Shown piece by piece: positions 1-7,508 of a stretch of 64,000 nucleotides of DNA (positions within the stretch are counted from its first letter, which is position 1; each line of letters starts with the position of its first letter). The position numbers and the translations under genes are program-made. The notes under the pieces were generated by a model. That model was not told the origin of the DNA. It ran no database searches and saw nothing but the letters and a program-made list of their open reading frames with translations. Origin of the DNA: Taklimakanibacter sp049323275. Lineage in GTDB: Bacteria > Pseudomonadota > Alphaproteobacteria > Rhizobiales > Aestuariivirgaceae. The stretch is from contig JBMOOM010000062.1 in the NCBI GenBank assembly GCA_049323275.1, forward strand, positions 12,308 to 76,307. Reading direction: 5' to 3'.

Positions 1-240
1 CTCGTGCCCTATGTCCTCTTCGTCCTGTGGACCGGCGCCCGGAGCGTGATCCCGGTGAAACCGGTCCGGTTCATCATCGCCTGCAATGCGCTGTGGACGC
101 TGGGCTCGATCGTCGCACTGACGGGTTGGCTTGCCCCCAATGCGCTGGGCGTGGCCTTCGTGATCTTCCAGGCGGCGGCCGTCGGCCTTTTCGGCCTGCT
201 GCAATATGTCGGTCTCAGCCATCGCACCGTCACGGCGTGA
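1..240 (+). CDS. C-terminal part of a small membrane protein (5' end outside window)
   Basis: An open frame runs from the first base to a stop at 238-240. A GTG at 4 could serve as a start but has no ribosome-binding site in view, so the gene probably begins upstream. The visible 78-79 residues hold two strongly hydrophobic segments separated by a short polar turn, which predicts an integral membrane protein of at least two helices. I do not recognise the family. A strong hairpin follows the stop at 250-282. Confidence 0.5.
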   Translation, partial: LVPYVLFVLWTGARSVIPVKPVRFIIACNALWTLGSIVALTGWLAPNALGVAFVIFQAAAVGLFGLLQYVGLSHRTVTA

Positions 241-249
241 TCGTGTAAA

Positions 250-282
250 GCCGGAGGTTCCAATTCCCTTGGAACCTCCGGC
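250..282. terminator. Perfect 14-bp hairpin between two genes
   Basis: GCCGGAGGTTCCAA at 250-263 pairs without mismatch with 269-282 around a five-base loop. No T-run follows on either strand, so it is only a weak candidate for an intrinsic terminator. It lies just after the stop of the first gene and 17 bases before arfB. Confidence 0.4.
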
Positions 283-298
283 ACTATAGATTGCCGGC

Positions 299-718
299 AT
301 GATCCGCATCACCGGCACCATATCGATTCCCGACGACTCGCTCAGCGAGCGCTTCATCCGCGCCTCGGGCCCGGGCGGGCAGAATGTCAACAAGGTCGCG
401 ACCGCGGTCGAATTGCGCTTCGATGTCGCCCGCGCCGCGCTGCCGCCCGACATGGTGCAGCGCCTCGGCATCCTGGCCGGACGCCAGCTGACCCTCGACG
501 GCATCCTGGTCATCGCTTCCGACACCCATCGCTCGCAGGAGCGCAACCGCGCCGAAGCCCGCGACCGGCTGGTCGCGCTGTTGCGCCGCGCCGCGGTGAG
601 GCCGAAGAAGCGCATCGCGACCAGGCCGACCAAGGCCTCGAAGCAGCGCCGGCTCGATTCCAAATCGCGCAATTCCAAGGTCAAGTCGTTGCGCCGCGTC
701 CGCCCCGCCTTCGACTGA
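299..718 (+). CDS. arfB: Alternative ribosome-rescue factor / peptidyl-tRNA hydrolase ArfB
   Basis: This 139-residue protein has the release-factor catalytic GGQ motif at residues 26-28 in the context SGPGGQNVNKV, as in ArfB (YaeJ/ICT1). The family hydrolyses peptidyl-tRNA on ribosomes stalled on mRNAs without a stop codon. The last 40 residues are rich in Lys and Arg, matching the basic tail that enters the empty mRNA channel. The length is that of ArfB, and the codon-recognition domains of full release factors are absent. The ATG at 299 starts the conserved region directly. Confidence 0.93.
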   Translation: MIRITGTISIPDDSLSERFIRASGPGGQNVNKVATAVELRFDVARAALPPDMVQRLGILAGRQLTLDGILVIASDTHRSQERNRAEARDRLVALLRRAAVRPKKRIATRPTKASKQRRLDSKSRNSKVKSLRRVRPAFD

Positions 719-737
719 TTTTTCCCGGAGACCCCTT

Positions 738-1310
738 GTGCATGTGACGATGACGCCCGACGAATGGAGCCTGTTTTCCGGCTTCGTGCGCTGTGCCCGC
801 CGCTATGTCGAATTCGGCTCGGGCGCCAGCACCGTGCTGGCGGCAGAACTCGCCGGCGACAGCGTGACCACGTTCGATTCGTCCAAGCACTGGCTCGACC
901 GCGTGGCGGAGAACTGCCGCGTTTGCGCGACGCGTCTGACGCCTAAGCTCACTTTTATCGATATCGGCGAGACCGAAAACTGGGGCTTTCCCAAGGGTGA
1001 GGCGACACGCGCGCGCTGGCCCGAATATCATGCGAGCATGTGGGACGATCCGGCGGTGGCGCGGGGAGACCTCTATCTGGTCGACGGCCGTTTCCGCGTC
1101 GCCTGCTTCATCCAGGTGATGCTCCATGCCGGCGAGGGAGCCTTCGTCGCCTTCCATGATTATGCCTCACGGCCGCATTATCACGACGCCGCCCGGATCG
1201 GGCGGGAGGTCGTGCGCGTTCACGATCTCTCGATTTTCGTGCGTTCTGAGGATTTCGATCCTGAAGCGGCCCGGAACTTGCTTGCTACCTACGCCTACGA
1301 CCCGCGCTGA
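738..1310 (+). CDS. Class I SAM-methyltransferase-like protein
   Basis: This 190-residue protein begins at a GTG with a GGAG ribosome-binding site eight bases upstream. Near the N-terminus is a glycine-rich segment, VEFGSGASTVLAAEL, typical of the SAM-binding loop of Rossmann methyltransferases, followed by an acidic strand end (TTFDSSKHW). A later VDGRFRVAC segment resembles the motif in FkbM-like and polysaccharide-associated methyltransferases. No substrate can be named. It lies 20 bases after arfB on the same strand and could share its transcript. Confidence 0.6.
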   Translation: MHVTMTPDEWSLFSGFVRCARRYVEFGSGASTVLAAELAGDSVTTFDSSKHWLDRVAENCRVCATRLTPKLTFIDIGETENWGFPKGEATRARWPEYHASMWDDPAVARGDLYLVDGRFRVACFIQVMLHAGEGAFVAFHDYASRPHYHDAARIGREVVRVHDLSIFVRSEDFDPEAARNLLATYAYDPR

Positions 1311-1357
1311 ACCAGCCTCTCGACGCCGCCTATCCCGCCAGCTAGACAACGGCCCTC

Positions 1358-1966
1358 ATGCTTCGCACGCTTTACGACTGGACTCTGTCGCTCGCCGCCC
1401 GCAAGACCGCGGAAATCTGGCTCGCCGTCATCGCCTTCATCGAAAGCTCGGTCTTTCTGATCCCGGCCGATGTGCTTTATCTGCCCATGGCGCTGGCGCG
1501 CCCTGAGCGTGCCTATCGCTACGCCATCGTCGCCACCATTGCCTCCACTTTGGGCGGCATCGCCGGCTATTTCCTCGGCCTCTTCGCCTATGACGCGCTG
1601 GCCCGGCCGGTGCTCGAATTCTACGGCAAGTTCGACGAATTCGAGCAATTGCGCCAATGCACCGGCGAAGACACGATCATGCTGCTGCTGGTGACGTCCG
1701 GCCTCGCCCATCTCCCGCCGATCAAGGTGGTGACCATCCTGGCTGGCGTCGTCCAGATCTCCTTCGCCTTCTTCGTGATTTCCTGCATCGTCGCGCGCGG
1801 CGCCCGCTTCATGGCGCTGGCCTGGGCGATGCGCCGCTATGGCGAGCCGATCCGCCACTTCATCGAGAAGCGATTGGGTCTTCTCGCCGGCCTTGCCGCC
1901 GCCATACTCATCGCACTTTACTTTATCGCCAAATATCTGGGAGGCGGCGCCATCGCCGCTTGTTAG
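1358..1966 (+). CDS. YqaA/DedA-like VTT-domain membrane protein
   Basis: The protein has 202 residues with four to five hydrophobic helices. Its first segments (AEIWLAVIAFIESSVFLIPADVL) and the glycine-rich stretch TLGGIAGYFLG resemble the YqaA branch of the VTT/DedA (SNARE-associated) family, which includes bacterial flippase-like membrane proteins. Exact substrates of YqaA proteins are not settled. It precedes dsbB by about 60 bases, with a palindromic repeat in the gap. Confidence 0.72.
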   Translation: MLRTLYDWTLSLAARKTAEIWLAVIAFIESSVFLIPADVLYLPMALARPERAYRYAIVATIASTLGGIAGYFLGLFAYDALARPVLEFYGKFDEFEQLRQCTGEDTIMLLLVTSGLAHLPPIKVVTILAGVVQISFAFFVISCIVARGARFMALAWAMRRYGEPIRHFIEKRLGLLAGLAAAILIALYFIAKYLGGGAIAAC

Positions 1967-1967
1967 C

Positions 1968-2008
1968 ATCGGCCCGAAAAGTTGCAGACTTTTCGGATAA
2001 GCCGATGC
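1968..2008. repeat. Compound palindromic repeat
   Basis: An outer stem, GCATCGGC/GCCGATGC, encloses an inner stem, CCGAAAAGT/ACTTTTCGG. Related sequence occurs in this window near 13564-13597, 25747-25776, 5099-5121 and 20893-20912, which marks a dispersed repeat family. The distal arm extends into the region just before dsbB. Confidence 0.5.
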
Positions 2009-2025
2009 AAAAAAGAGACTTGATC

Positions 2026-2490
2026 ATGATGCTGAACCAACGCACCGCCTTGATGGTCATCTTCATCGTCAGCCTGCTGACGATCGTCGGCGCCTTCATT
2101 TTCCAGTGGATGGGTTATGAGCCCTGCCCGCTCTGCTACATGCAGCGCTGGGCCTATTACGCCGCCATTCCCCTCAGCCTCATCATCGCCGGCATCGCCC
2201 GCAGCAATGCCGGCATCGCGCGCTGGGGACTTTTCCTGCTGGCGCTCATCTTTATCGCCAACAGCATCTTCGGCATCTATCATGCGGGCGCCGAATGGAA
2301 GTTCTGGCCGGGTCCGTCGACCTGCGGCGGCGCTTTGGGCGAAGGTCTGCCGACGCTCACCAATGAGCCGGTGGTGCGCTGCGACGAGGCGGCGCTGCGT
2401 ATTCTCGGTCTGTCGCTGGCGGGCTGGAATGCGGTGATCTGCGCCGTGCTCGCCGTCGTGGCTTTGAAGGGCGCGTCGCGCAAGGTGTAA
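2026..2490 (+). CDS. dsbB: Disulfide bond formation protein DsbB
   Basis: A four-helix inner-membrane protein of 154 residues with CPLC at residues 34-37 after the first helix and a second cysteine pair in the second periplasmic loop (STCGG ... VRCDE). These are the redox pairs of DsbB, which reoxidises the thiol oxidase DsbA and passes electrons to quinone. An AGAGA sequence seven bases upstream favours the ATG at 2026. The in-frame ATGs at 2005 and 2029 are alternatives. No dsbA gene is in the window. Confidence 0.85.
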   Translation: MMLNQRTALMVIFIVSLLTIVGAFIFQWMGYEPCPLCYMQRWAYYAAIPLSLIIAGIARSNAGIARWGLFLLALIFIANSIFGIYHAGAEWKFWPGPSTCGGALGEGLPTLTNEPVVRCDEAALRILGLSLAGWNAVICAVLAVVALKGASRKV

Positions 2491-2499
2491 GCAGGAGAA

Positions 2500-3084
2500 T
2501 TAAGGCTCCAGCTCGGTGTCCCAGTAGAGATAGTCCTGCCAGCTGTCATGCAGGAAGTTGGGCGGAAACATCCGGCCATTGGTGTGGAGCTGGCTGATGG
2601 TCGGCTGGATCGGTTTGTGGTCGGGCCACATGCGGGCCTCGTTGGGCATCTGGCCGCCCTTGAGCAGATTGCAGGGTGAGCACGCCGTCACCACATTGTC
2701 CCACGTCGTTTGCCCGCCTTTCGACCGTGGGATGACGTGATCGAAGGTGAGGTCCCTCCGGTCGCCGCAATATTGGCAGGTGAAGCGGTCGCGCAGAAAC
2801 AGGTTGAACCGCGTGAAGGCGGGATGGCGCGCCGGCTTCACATAGGTCTTGAGTGAAACGACCGACGGAATCCGCATCTCGAAAGCAGGGCTGCGCACCA
2901 CCCGGTCGTATTCCGACACGATGTTCACGCGATCGAGAAAGACCGCTTTGATGGCGTCCTGCCAGCTCCACAGCGACAGCGGATAATAGCTCAGAGGACG
3001 GTAATCCGCATTGAGCACCAATGCGGGGCAAGCCTCTGGAGATATGGTTGGATGGTGAACTCCGGCACCTTCCTCCTGTTCCAT
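2500..3084 (-). CDS. HNH endonuclease family protein
   Basis: The 194-residue protein has an HNH nuclease fold near its C-terminus. Zinc-binding pairs CQYC (103-106) and CSPC (135-138) flank the catalytic DH (115-116) and an Asn at 130. The N-terminal part (ALVLNADYRPL) is typical of a stand-alone HNH family that is widespread in alphaproteobacteria. Its cellular role is not established. It converges on dsbB with a nine-base gap, and no phage or intein genes are near. Confidence 0.85.
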   Translation of the reverse strand: MEQEEGAGVHHPTISPEACPALVLNADYRPLSYYPLSLWSWQDAIKAVFLDRVNIVSEYDRVVRSPAFEMRIPSVVSLKTYVKPARHPAFTRFNLFLRDRFTCQYCGDRRDLTFDHVIPRSKGGQTTWDNVVTACSPCNLLKGGQMPNEARMWPDHKPIQPTISQLHTNGRMFPPNFLHDSWQDYLYWDTELEP

Positions 3085-3129
3085 GGCCCGATAGTCTACA
3101 TCTTGTGTGTCAGGCCTGTGAAGGGGCTT

Positions 3130-3774
3130 TTATGACACTGCCTGTGGCAGGCCTTTGAGGCTCCGGTAATGCGACCAGAGCAGCCGCGCCGCCACCGCCC
3201 GCCAGGGCCGCCAGGCCTCGGCAAGGCCGGCCATCGTCCGGGCGTCGGGGCGCTTTTCCAGGCCCAGCAGATGGGCGGCGGCGGCCTGGAGCGCCAGGTC
3301 GCCGGTCGGCCAGGCATCGGCCCGGCCCATGCAGGAGAGCACATAGATATCGGCCGTCCACGGCCCGATGCCGGGCAGCGCCACCAGGGCCGCGATCACC
3401 GCCTCGTCCGGCGCCTCATGCAGGCTTTCGACCTGGAACTCGCCTCTATGGGCCGCCCGCGCCAGAGCATGGAAGGTGCGGCTCTTGGCGCCGGAAAGCC
3501 CCAGCTTCATCAAGGTGGCATGCCGGCGACGCAGAACCGCCGGAGGGTCGAGCGGCGCCAGCTCCCGCGCCAGGCGCTGCCAGATCGCATCGGCCGCCTG
3601 CAGCGAGATCATCTGCTCGGTGACGATGCGCAGGAGGCCGGGCAGCCCGCCCTCGGCGCGCCGCAGCGGCGGCAGGCCATGGGTGTCGATCACCGCCTGG
3701 AACCGCGGCTCGCGGGCGATCAGCCAGGCGACGCCTTCGGCGATGTCGGCTTCCGTTTCGATGGTCTTGAACAT
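3130..3774 (-). CDS. DNA-3-methyladenine glycosylase II (AlkA-type)
   Basis: This 214-residue HhH-GPD glycosylase removes alkylated bases from DNA to start base excision repair. The helix-hairpin-helix LPGIGPWTADIYVLSC is followed by the catalytic aspartate region (WPTGDLALQAA). It corresponds to the catalytic part of AlkA without the N-terminal Ada-like domain. The ATG at 3774 was chosen because the frame upstream runs through a palindromic repeat at 3788-3832 and its extra residues have no family character. Confidence 0.85.
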   Translation of the reverse strand: MFKTIETEADIAEGVAWLIAREPRFQAVIDTHGLPPLRRAEGGLPGLLRIVTEQMISLQAADAIWQRLARELAPLDPPAVLRRRHATLMKLGLSGAKSRTFHALARAAHRGEFQVESLHEAPDEAVIAALVALPGIGPWTADIYVLSCMGRADAWPTGDLALQAAAAHLLGLEKRPDARTMAGLAEAWRPWRAVAARLLWSHYRSLKGLPQAVS

Positions 3775-3787
3775 GCGGGGTGTTAGA

Positions 3788-3832
3788 GCATGATCCGGAA
3801 AAGTGGTCACCGGTTTTCCGGAGAGATCATGC
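3788..3832. repeat. Dispersed palindromic repeat, GCATGATC family
   Basis: GCATGATC ... GATCATGC outer arms enclose CCGGAAAAGTGG/CCGGTTTTCCGG, giving an almost complete palindrome. A clear second copy is at 30266-30308, a degenerate copy at about 9269-9313, and a related GCGAAAAAGTGG element at 38097-38125. Elements like this are common between genes in Hyphomicrobiales. The function is unknown. Confidence 0.75.
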
Positions 3833-3908
3833 GTGAGAGAAGAGTATACAGCGGGATGGCGCTTTTGAACCATCCCGCTTTATACGCGTCTCGTCGTCTG
3901 GAACAGTC

Positions 3909-4796
3909 ATGAGCCGCCCCGTCTTCCGATTCGCGCCCAGTCCCAATGGCCGCCTGCATCTCGGCCATGCCTATTCGGCGCTCCTCAATGAGCGGATGGC
4001 CCGCGAGTCGGGCGGCCGCTTCCTGCTGCGCATCGAGGATATCGACCGGCCGCGCTGCACCGAGGCCCTGACGCAGGCCCTGCTCGCCGATCTCGCCTGG
4101 CTCGGCCTCGCCTGGGAAGAGCCGGTGTTGCGCCAAAGCGCGTTTCTTGCCGATTATCACGATGCCCAGCGGCGCTTGCGCGATATGGGCCTGCTCTATC
4201 CGTGCTTCTGCTCGCGCCGCGATATCGCGCTGGCGGCCGGGAGGACGGTCGCGCGCGACCCCGAGGGCCAGCCGCTTTATCCCGGCACCTGCCGGCGTCT
4301 TTCCGGGGCGGAGCGCTCCCGCCGGATCGGGCAGGCTGAACCGCATGCCTGGCGCATCGCCATGGATGACGCGGTGACGCGTATCGGCGAACCCTTGTCT
4401 TTCGTAGAGGAAAGCTCGGGCATGCCGGTGCGCGAGCCGGTACATGCCGAAGCCTGGGGCGATGTCGTGCTGGCGCGCAAGGATATCGGCACCAGCTATC
4501 ACATCGCCGTCATCGTGGACGATGCGCGCCAGGACGTCACGCAGGTGGTGCGCGGCCGCGATCTCTTTCACGCGACCTCGATCCATCTGGTGCTGCAGCA
4601 TCTGCTGAGACTTCCGACGCCGCGCTACTTCCATCACGCGCTCGTCGACGATACCGAGGGTCGCAAATTGTCGAAGCGCCTCGGCAGCAAATCGCTCGCC
4701 GACCTGCGCGATGAAGGCGTGACCGCGGAAGATGTCCGGCGTGTATTGGGATTTCCGCCCGCCCACCGTCATCCCCGCGAAAGCCGGGATCCATAA
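3909..4796 (+). CDS. gluQ: Glutamyl-Q tRNA(Asp) synthetase
   Basis: A 295-residue paralogue of the glutamyl-tRNA synthetase catalytic core without an anticodon-binding domain. It has the HIGH motif as HLGH at 17-20 and the KMSKS motif as KLSKR near 254-258. A zinc-type cysteine set (CFC near 98-100 and a later PGTC) is as in GluQRS. The enzyme attaches glutamate to queuosine in tRNA-Asp. The last dozen residues are encoded by a dispersed genomic repeat (4766-4793), so the natural C-terminus has probably been replaced. Confidence 0.93.
   Translation: MSRPVFRFAPSPNGRLHLGHAYSALLNERMARESGGRFLLRIEDIDRPRCTEALTQALLADLAWLGLAWEEPVLRQSAFLADYHDAQRRLRDMGLLYPCFCSRRDIALAAGRTVARDPEGQPLYPGTCRRLSGAERSRRIGQAEPHAWRIAMDDAVTRIGEPLSFVEESSGMPVREPVHAEAWGDVVLARKDIGTSYHIAVIVDDARQDVTQVVRGRDLFHATSIHLVLQHLLRLPTPRYFHHALVDDTEGRKLSKRLGSKSLADLRDEGVTAEDVRRVLGFPPAHRHPRESRDP
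4766..4793. repeat. CGTCATCCC repeat forming the 3' end of gluQ
   Basis: A repeat half beginning CCGTCATCCCCGCGAAAGCC overlaps the last codons of gluQ. Near-identical units occur at 40358-40384, 62289-62315 and, truncated, at 63767-63789. The internal hairpin is CCCGCG/CGCGGG-like around GAAA. Confidence 0.8.
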
Positions 4797-4818
4797 AATT
4801 CGCGGCGGGGATACGCCG

Positions 4819-5007
4819 TCAAAAATCGCTGGCGATGCCCTTCACTTCCCAATCGCCGAAGCGGGTCGGCTCAGGGCCTTTGCGGCCGTCGACTTCCCTG
4901 GGCAGTTGCGGCGTCGGCGCGGATTTGCGCCGCGCTTCGGCCTCGCCCAGAGCGCGTGCCGCAGCGTCGGAAATCGTCTTTTCGGTCTTGTTCTGGACGT
5001 CGGCCAT
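4819..5007 (-). CDS. SDHAF4-like protein (DUF1674), succinate dehydrogenase assembly factor family
   Basis: A 62-residue protein whose C-terminus, GPEPTRFGDWEVKGIASDF, matches the signature of the DUF1674/SDHAF4 family. Members help assemble the flavoprotein subunit of succinate dehydrogenase, and alphaproteobacterial members are small soluble proteins like this one. The ATG at 5007 is used. An ATG at 5016 is an equal alternative, as neither has a clear ribosome-binding site. No sdh genes lie nearby. The gene is divergent from htpX. Confidence 0.75.
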   Translation of the reverse strand: MADVQNKTEKTISDAAARALGEAEARRKSAPTPQLPREVDGRKGPEPTRFGDWEVKGIASDF

Positions 5008-5053
5008 GACCATCATATAGCGCGTGTCCGGGCGGAGTGAAATTCCCTTCGCT

Positions 5054-5121
5054 GAAAAGGATTCGCGCCAATTCAATAACTTGGAGCGGATCCTTTTCGC
5101 CAGAGTCTTCAACTTTGGCGG
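5054..5121. repeat. Inverted repeat in the sdhaf4-like/htpX divergent region
   Basis: GAAAAGGATTCGCGCCAA is followed nine bases later by its complement with two mismatches (5082-5099). Next comes CGCCAGAGTCTTCAACTTTGG, whose reverse complement matches 20893-20912 at nearly every base. It may be an insertion of a repeat unit rather than a regulatory site, although it occupies the region where the htpX promoter should lie. Confidence 0.5.
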
Positions 5122-5190
5122 GATTTGCCCTAAGAGCCCGGCTTGCCGGGCGGCCAATTGGCATGTTTTTGGCAGAAGGAGGCCGACGCG

Positions 5191-6120
5191 ATGAATGTGA
5201 TGCGCACCGCGATCCTGCTGGCGGGGCTGACGGCCCTGTTCCTGGGCGTCGGTTATGTGATCGGCGGCCAGACCGGCGTCTTGCTGGCGCTCGTCTTCTC
5301 GCTCGGCATGAACGCCTTCTCCTACTGGAATTCCGACAAGATGGTGCTGCGCATGCATGGCGCGCGCCAGGTCGACCGCGCCTCGGCGCCGGAATTCTAC
5401 GACATGATCGCGCGTCTCGCCCAGAATGCCGGCCTGCCGATGCCGAAAGTCTTCATCATGGACAATCCGCAGCCCAACGCCTTCGCCACCGGCCGCAATC
5501 CCGAAAATGCCGCGGTTGCGGCAACGACCGGTTTACTGTCGTCCTTGAATTATGATGAGATCGAAGGCGTGATGGCGCATGAGCTGGCGCATATCCGCAA
5601 TCGCGACACGCTCATCATGACCATCACCGCCACCATTGCCGGCGCCATATCCATGCTCGGCAATTTCGCTTTCTTCTTCGGCGGCCGCGACCGCAATTCG
5701 GGCGTGGGCCCGATCGCCACCATCGCGATGATCATCCTGGCGCCGCTCGCCGCCATGCTGGTGCAGATGGCGATCAGCCGCACCCGCGAATATTCCGCCG
5801 ACCGCGCCGGCGCCGAGATCTGCGGCAAGCCGATGGCGCTCGCTTCCGCGCTCAACCGCATATCGGGCGCGGCGCACCGCATCGAGAACGACACCGCCGA
5901 GGCCAATCCCGCCACGGCTCACATGTTCATCATCAATCCTTTGTCGGGCGCGCGCATGGACAATCTGTTCTCGACCCATCCTGCCACCGAGAACCGCATC
6001 GCGGCTCTGCAACGCATCGCCCAGGAATTCGGCCAGTCATCGGCCACCGCTTCTTCTTCCCGCAACAGCCAAGGCCCCTGGTCCGGCACTGAACCGCGCC
6101 AAAAAGGCCCATGGGGTTAG
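5191..6120 (+). CDS. htpX: Membrane zinc metalloprotease HtpX
   Basis: This 309-residue M48 protease degrades damaged membrane proteins. Two N-terminal hydrophobic segments precede the zinc site HELAH starting at residue 130, and the third ligand lies in the later TREYSADRAGAE segment, as in HtpX. Two more hydrophobic segments lie between them. AGAAGGAGG at 5173-5181 fixes the ATG at 5191. The last 10 bases overlap rsmB, which suggests co-transcription. Confidence 0.93.
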   Translation: MNVMRTAILLAGLTALFLGVGYVIGGQTGVLLALVFSLGMNAFSYWNSDKMVLRMHGARQVDRASAPEFYDMIARLAQNAGLPMPKVFIMDNPQPNAFATGRNPENAAVAATTGLLSSLNYDEIEGVMAHELAHIRNRDTLIMTITATIAGAISMLGNFAFFFGGRDRNSGVGPIATIAMIILAPLAAMLVQMAISRTREYSADRAGAEICGKPMALASALNRISGAAHRIENDTAEANPATAHMFIINPLSGARMDNLFSTHPATENRIAALQRIAQEFGQSSATASSSRNSQGPWSGTEPRQKGPWG

Positions 6121-7421
6121 GCGCTCTCAAAGCTCAAGGCGGCAAGGCGGGACTTCCGGCGCGCCGTGCGGCGCTCGCCATACTGGCCGACATTCTCGGC
6201 GAGGCGCGGCCTTTCGACGACGCGCTGATGCTCCAGCATGCCGAGGATTTCGAGCCGCGCGACCGCGCTTTCGTGACCGCGCTGGTGCAGACCTCCCTGC
6301 GCCGCAAGGGCGAATGCGAGGCGGTGCTCGACCGCTTCATGAGCAAGCGGCTGCCGCGCAAAGCCGGCAAGACCTCTTTGATCCTGCTGCTCAGCGCCGC
6401 GCAGCTTCTCTATCTCGGCGGACCGCCGCATGCCGTCATCGACCTTGCCGTCACGCTGGCGCGCGAGGATCGCGACTCGCGGCATTTCTCGGCGCTGATC
6501 AATGCGGTGCTGCGCAAGCTCGTCGGCGTCGAGCCGCTCGACAAGCCGCATCTCGACGTGCCGCAATGGCTGTGGCGGCGCTGGGTGAAGACCTATGGCA
6601 AGAAGACGGCGCATGACATTGCGCGCGCCCATCTGAAGATGGCGCCGCTCGACATCACGCCGAAATCGGATGCGGAAGGCTGGGCGCAGAAGCTCGGCGG
6701 CCTGGCGCTGCCGACAGGCTCGGTGCGGCTGATCGACCGGCAGGGAGCGGTCGAAACGCTCGCCGGTTTCGACGAGGGCGCCTGGTGGGTGCAGGATGCC
6801 GCCGCCGCGCTGCCGGTGAAGATCCTGGGCGATGTCGCGGAGAAGACGGTGCTCGATATCTGCGCCGCGCCCGGCGGCAAGACGGCGCAACTCGCCGCCG
6901 CCGGCGCCCGGGTCACGGCGATCGATCAGTCGGTGGCGCGCATGGGCCGGGTGCGGGAGAATCTCGACCGCCTCAAGCTCACGGCCGAGCTCTGCGTGAC
7001 CAATGCCCTCGACTTCCCCTTGGGGCCTCTCTTCGATGCGGTGCTGCTCGATGCCCCCTGCTCGGCCACCGGCACCATCCGCCGCCATCCGGAGCTGCCT
7101 TACATCAAGTCCGACATCCAGATCGCCGAGCTCACCGACCTTCAGGCGCGGCTCCTGGCCTATGCCGCGCGTTTCGTGAAGCCGGGCGGCAGCCTGGTTT
7201 ATTGCACCTGCTCGCTCGAGCCCGAGGAGGGCGAAAGTCAGATCGAAAGCTTCCTGGCCGGTCATGCCGATTTCGCCCGCCGGGCGCTGTCCCCGGCGGA
7301 TGTCGGCGGCGAGGCCCGGTTCATCACCGAAGCCGGCGACCTGCGTACCTTGCCCTCGATGAATATCGGGGAAGATCAAGGGCTTGACGGCTTCTACGCG
7401 GTGCGCCTCCAACGTCAGTAG
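6111..7421 (+). CDS. rsmB: 16S rRNA m5C methyltransferase, RsmB/NOP2 family
   Basis: The 436-residue protein has an N-terminal NusB-like RNA-binding domain (about 1-140) and a C-terminal SAM domain. The SAM loop is DICAAPGGKTAQLAAAG, and the two motif cysteines are in DAPCSATGT and YCTCSLEPEE, one being the nucleophile and the other the release residue of RNA m5C methyltransferases. RsmB modifies C967 of 16S rRNA in E. coli. It overlaps htpX by ten bases. Confidence 0.88.
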   Translation: MGLGALKAQGGKAGLPARRAALAILADILGEARPFDDALMLQHAEDFEPRDRAFVTALVQTSLRRKGECEAVLDRFMSKRLPRKAGKTSLILLLSAAQLLYLGGPPHAVIDLAVTLAREDRDSRHFSALINAVLRKLVGVEPLDKPHLDVPQWLWRRWVKTYGKKTAHDIARAHLKMAPLDITPKSDAEGWAQKLGGLALPTGSVRLIDRQGAVETLAGFDEGAWWVQDAAAALPVKILGDVAEKTVLDICAAPGGKTAQLAAAGARVTAIDQSVARMGRVRENLDRLKLTAELCVTNALDFPLGPLFDAVLLDAPCSATGTIRRHPELPYIKSDIQIAELTDLQARLLAYAARFVKPGGSLVYCTCSLEPEEGESQIESFLAGHADFARRALSPADVGGEARFITEAGDLRTLPSMNIGEDQGLDGFYAVRLQRQ

Positions 7422-7508
7422 GGCGGCATTAGGCAATCCTTAACCTTACCGCTCTCCAATAGGGCTCGAGCCCCATCCATCCCAAAATCGAGCCCGCCGA
7501 ACCACGCC

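Noticed and set aside
3775..3873. N-terminal extension of the AlkA-type glycosylase
   Set aside because: The added residues are encoded by a dispersed palindromic repeat and have no family similarity; the ATG at 3774 fits.
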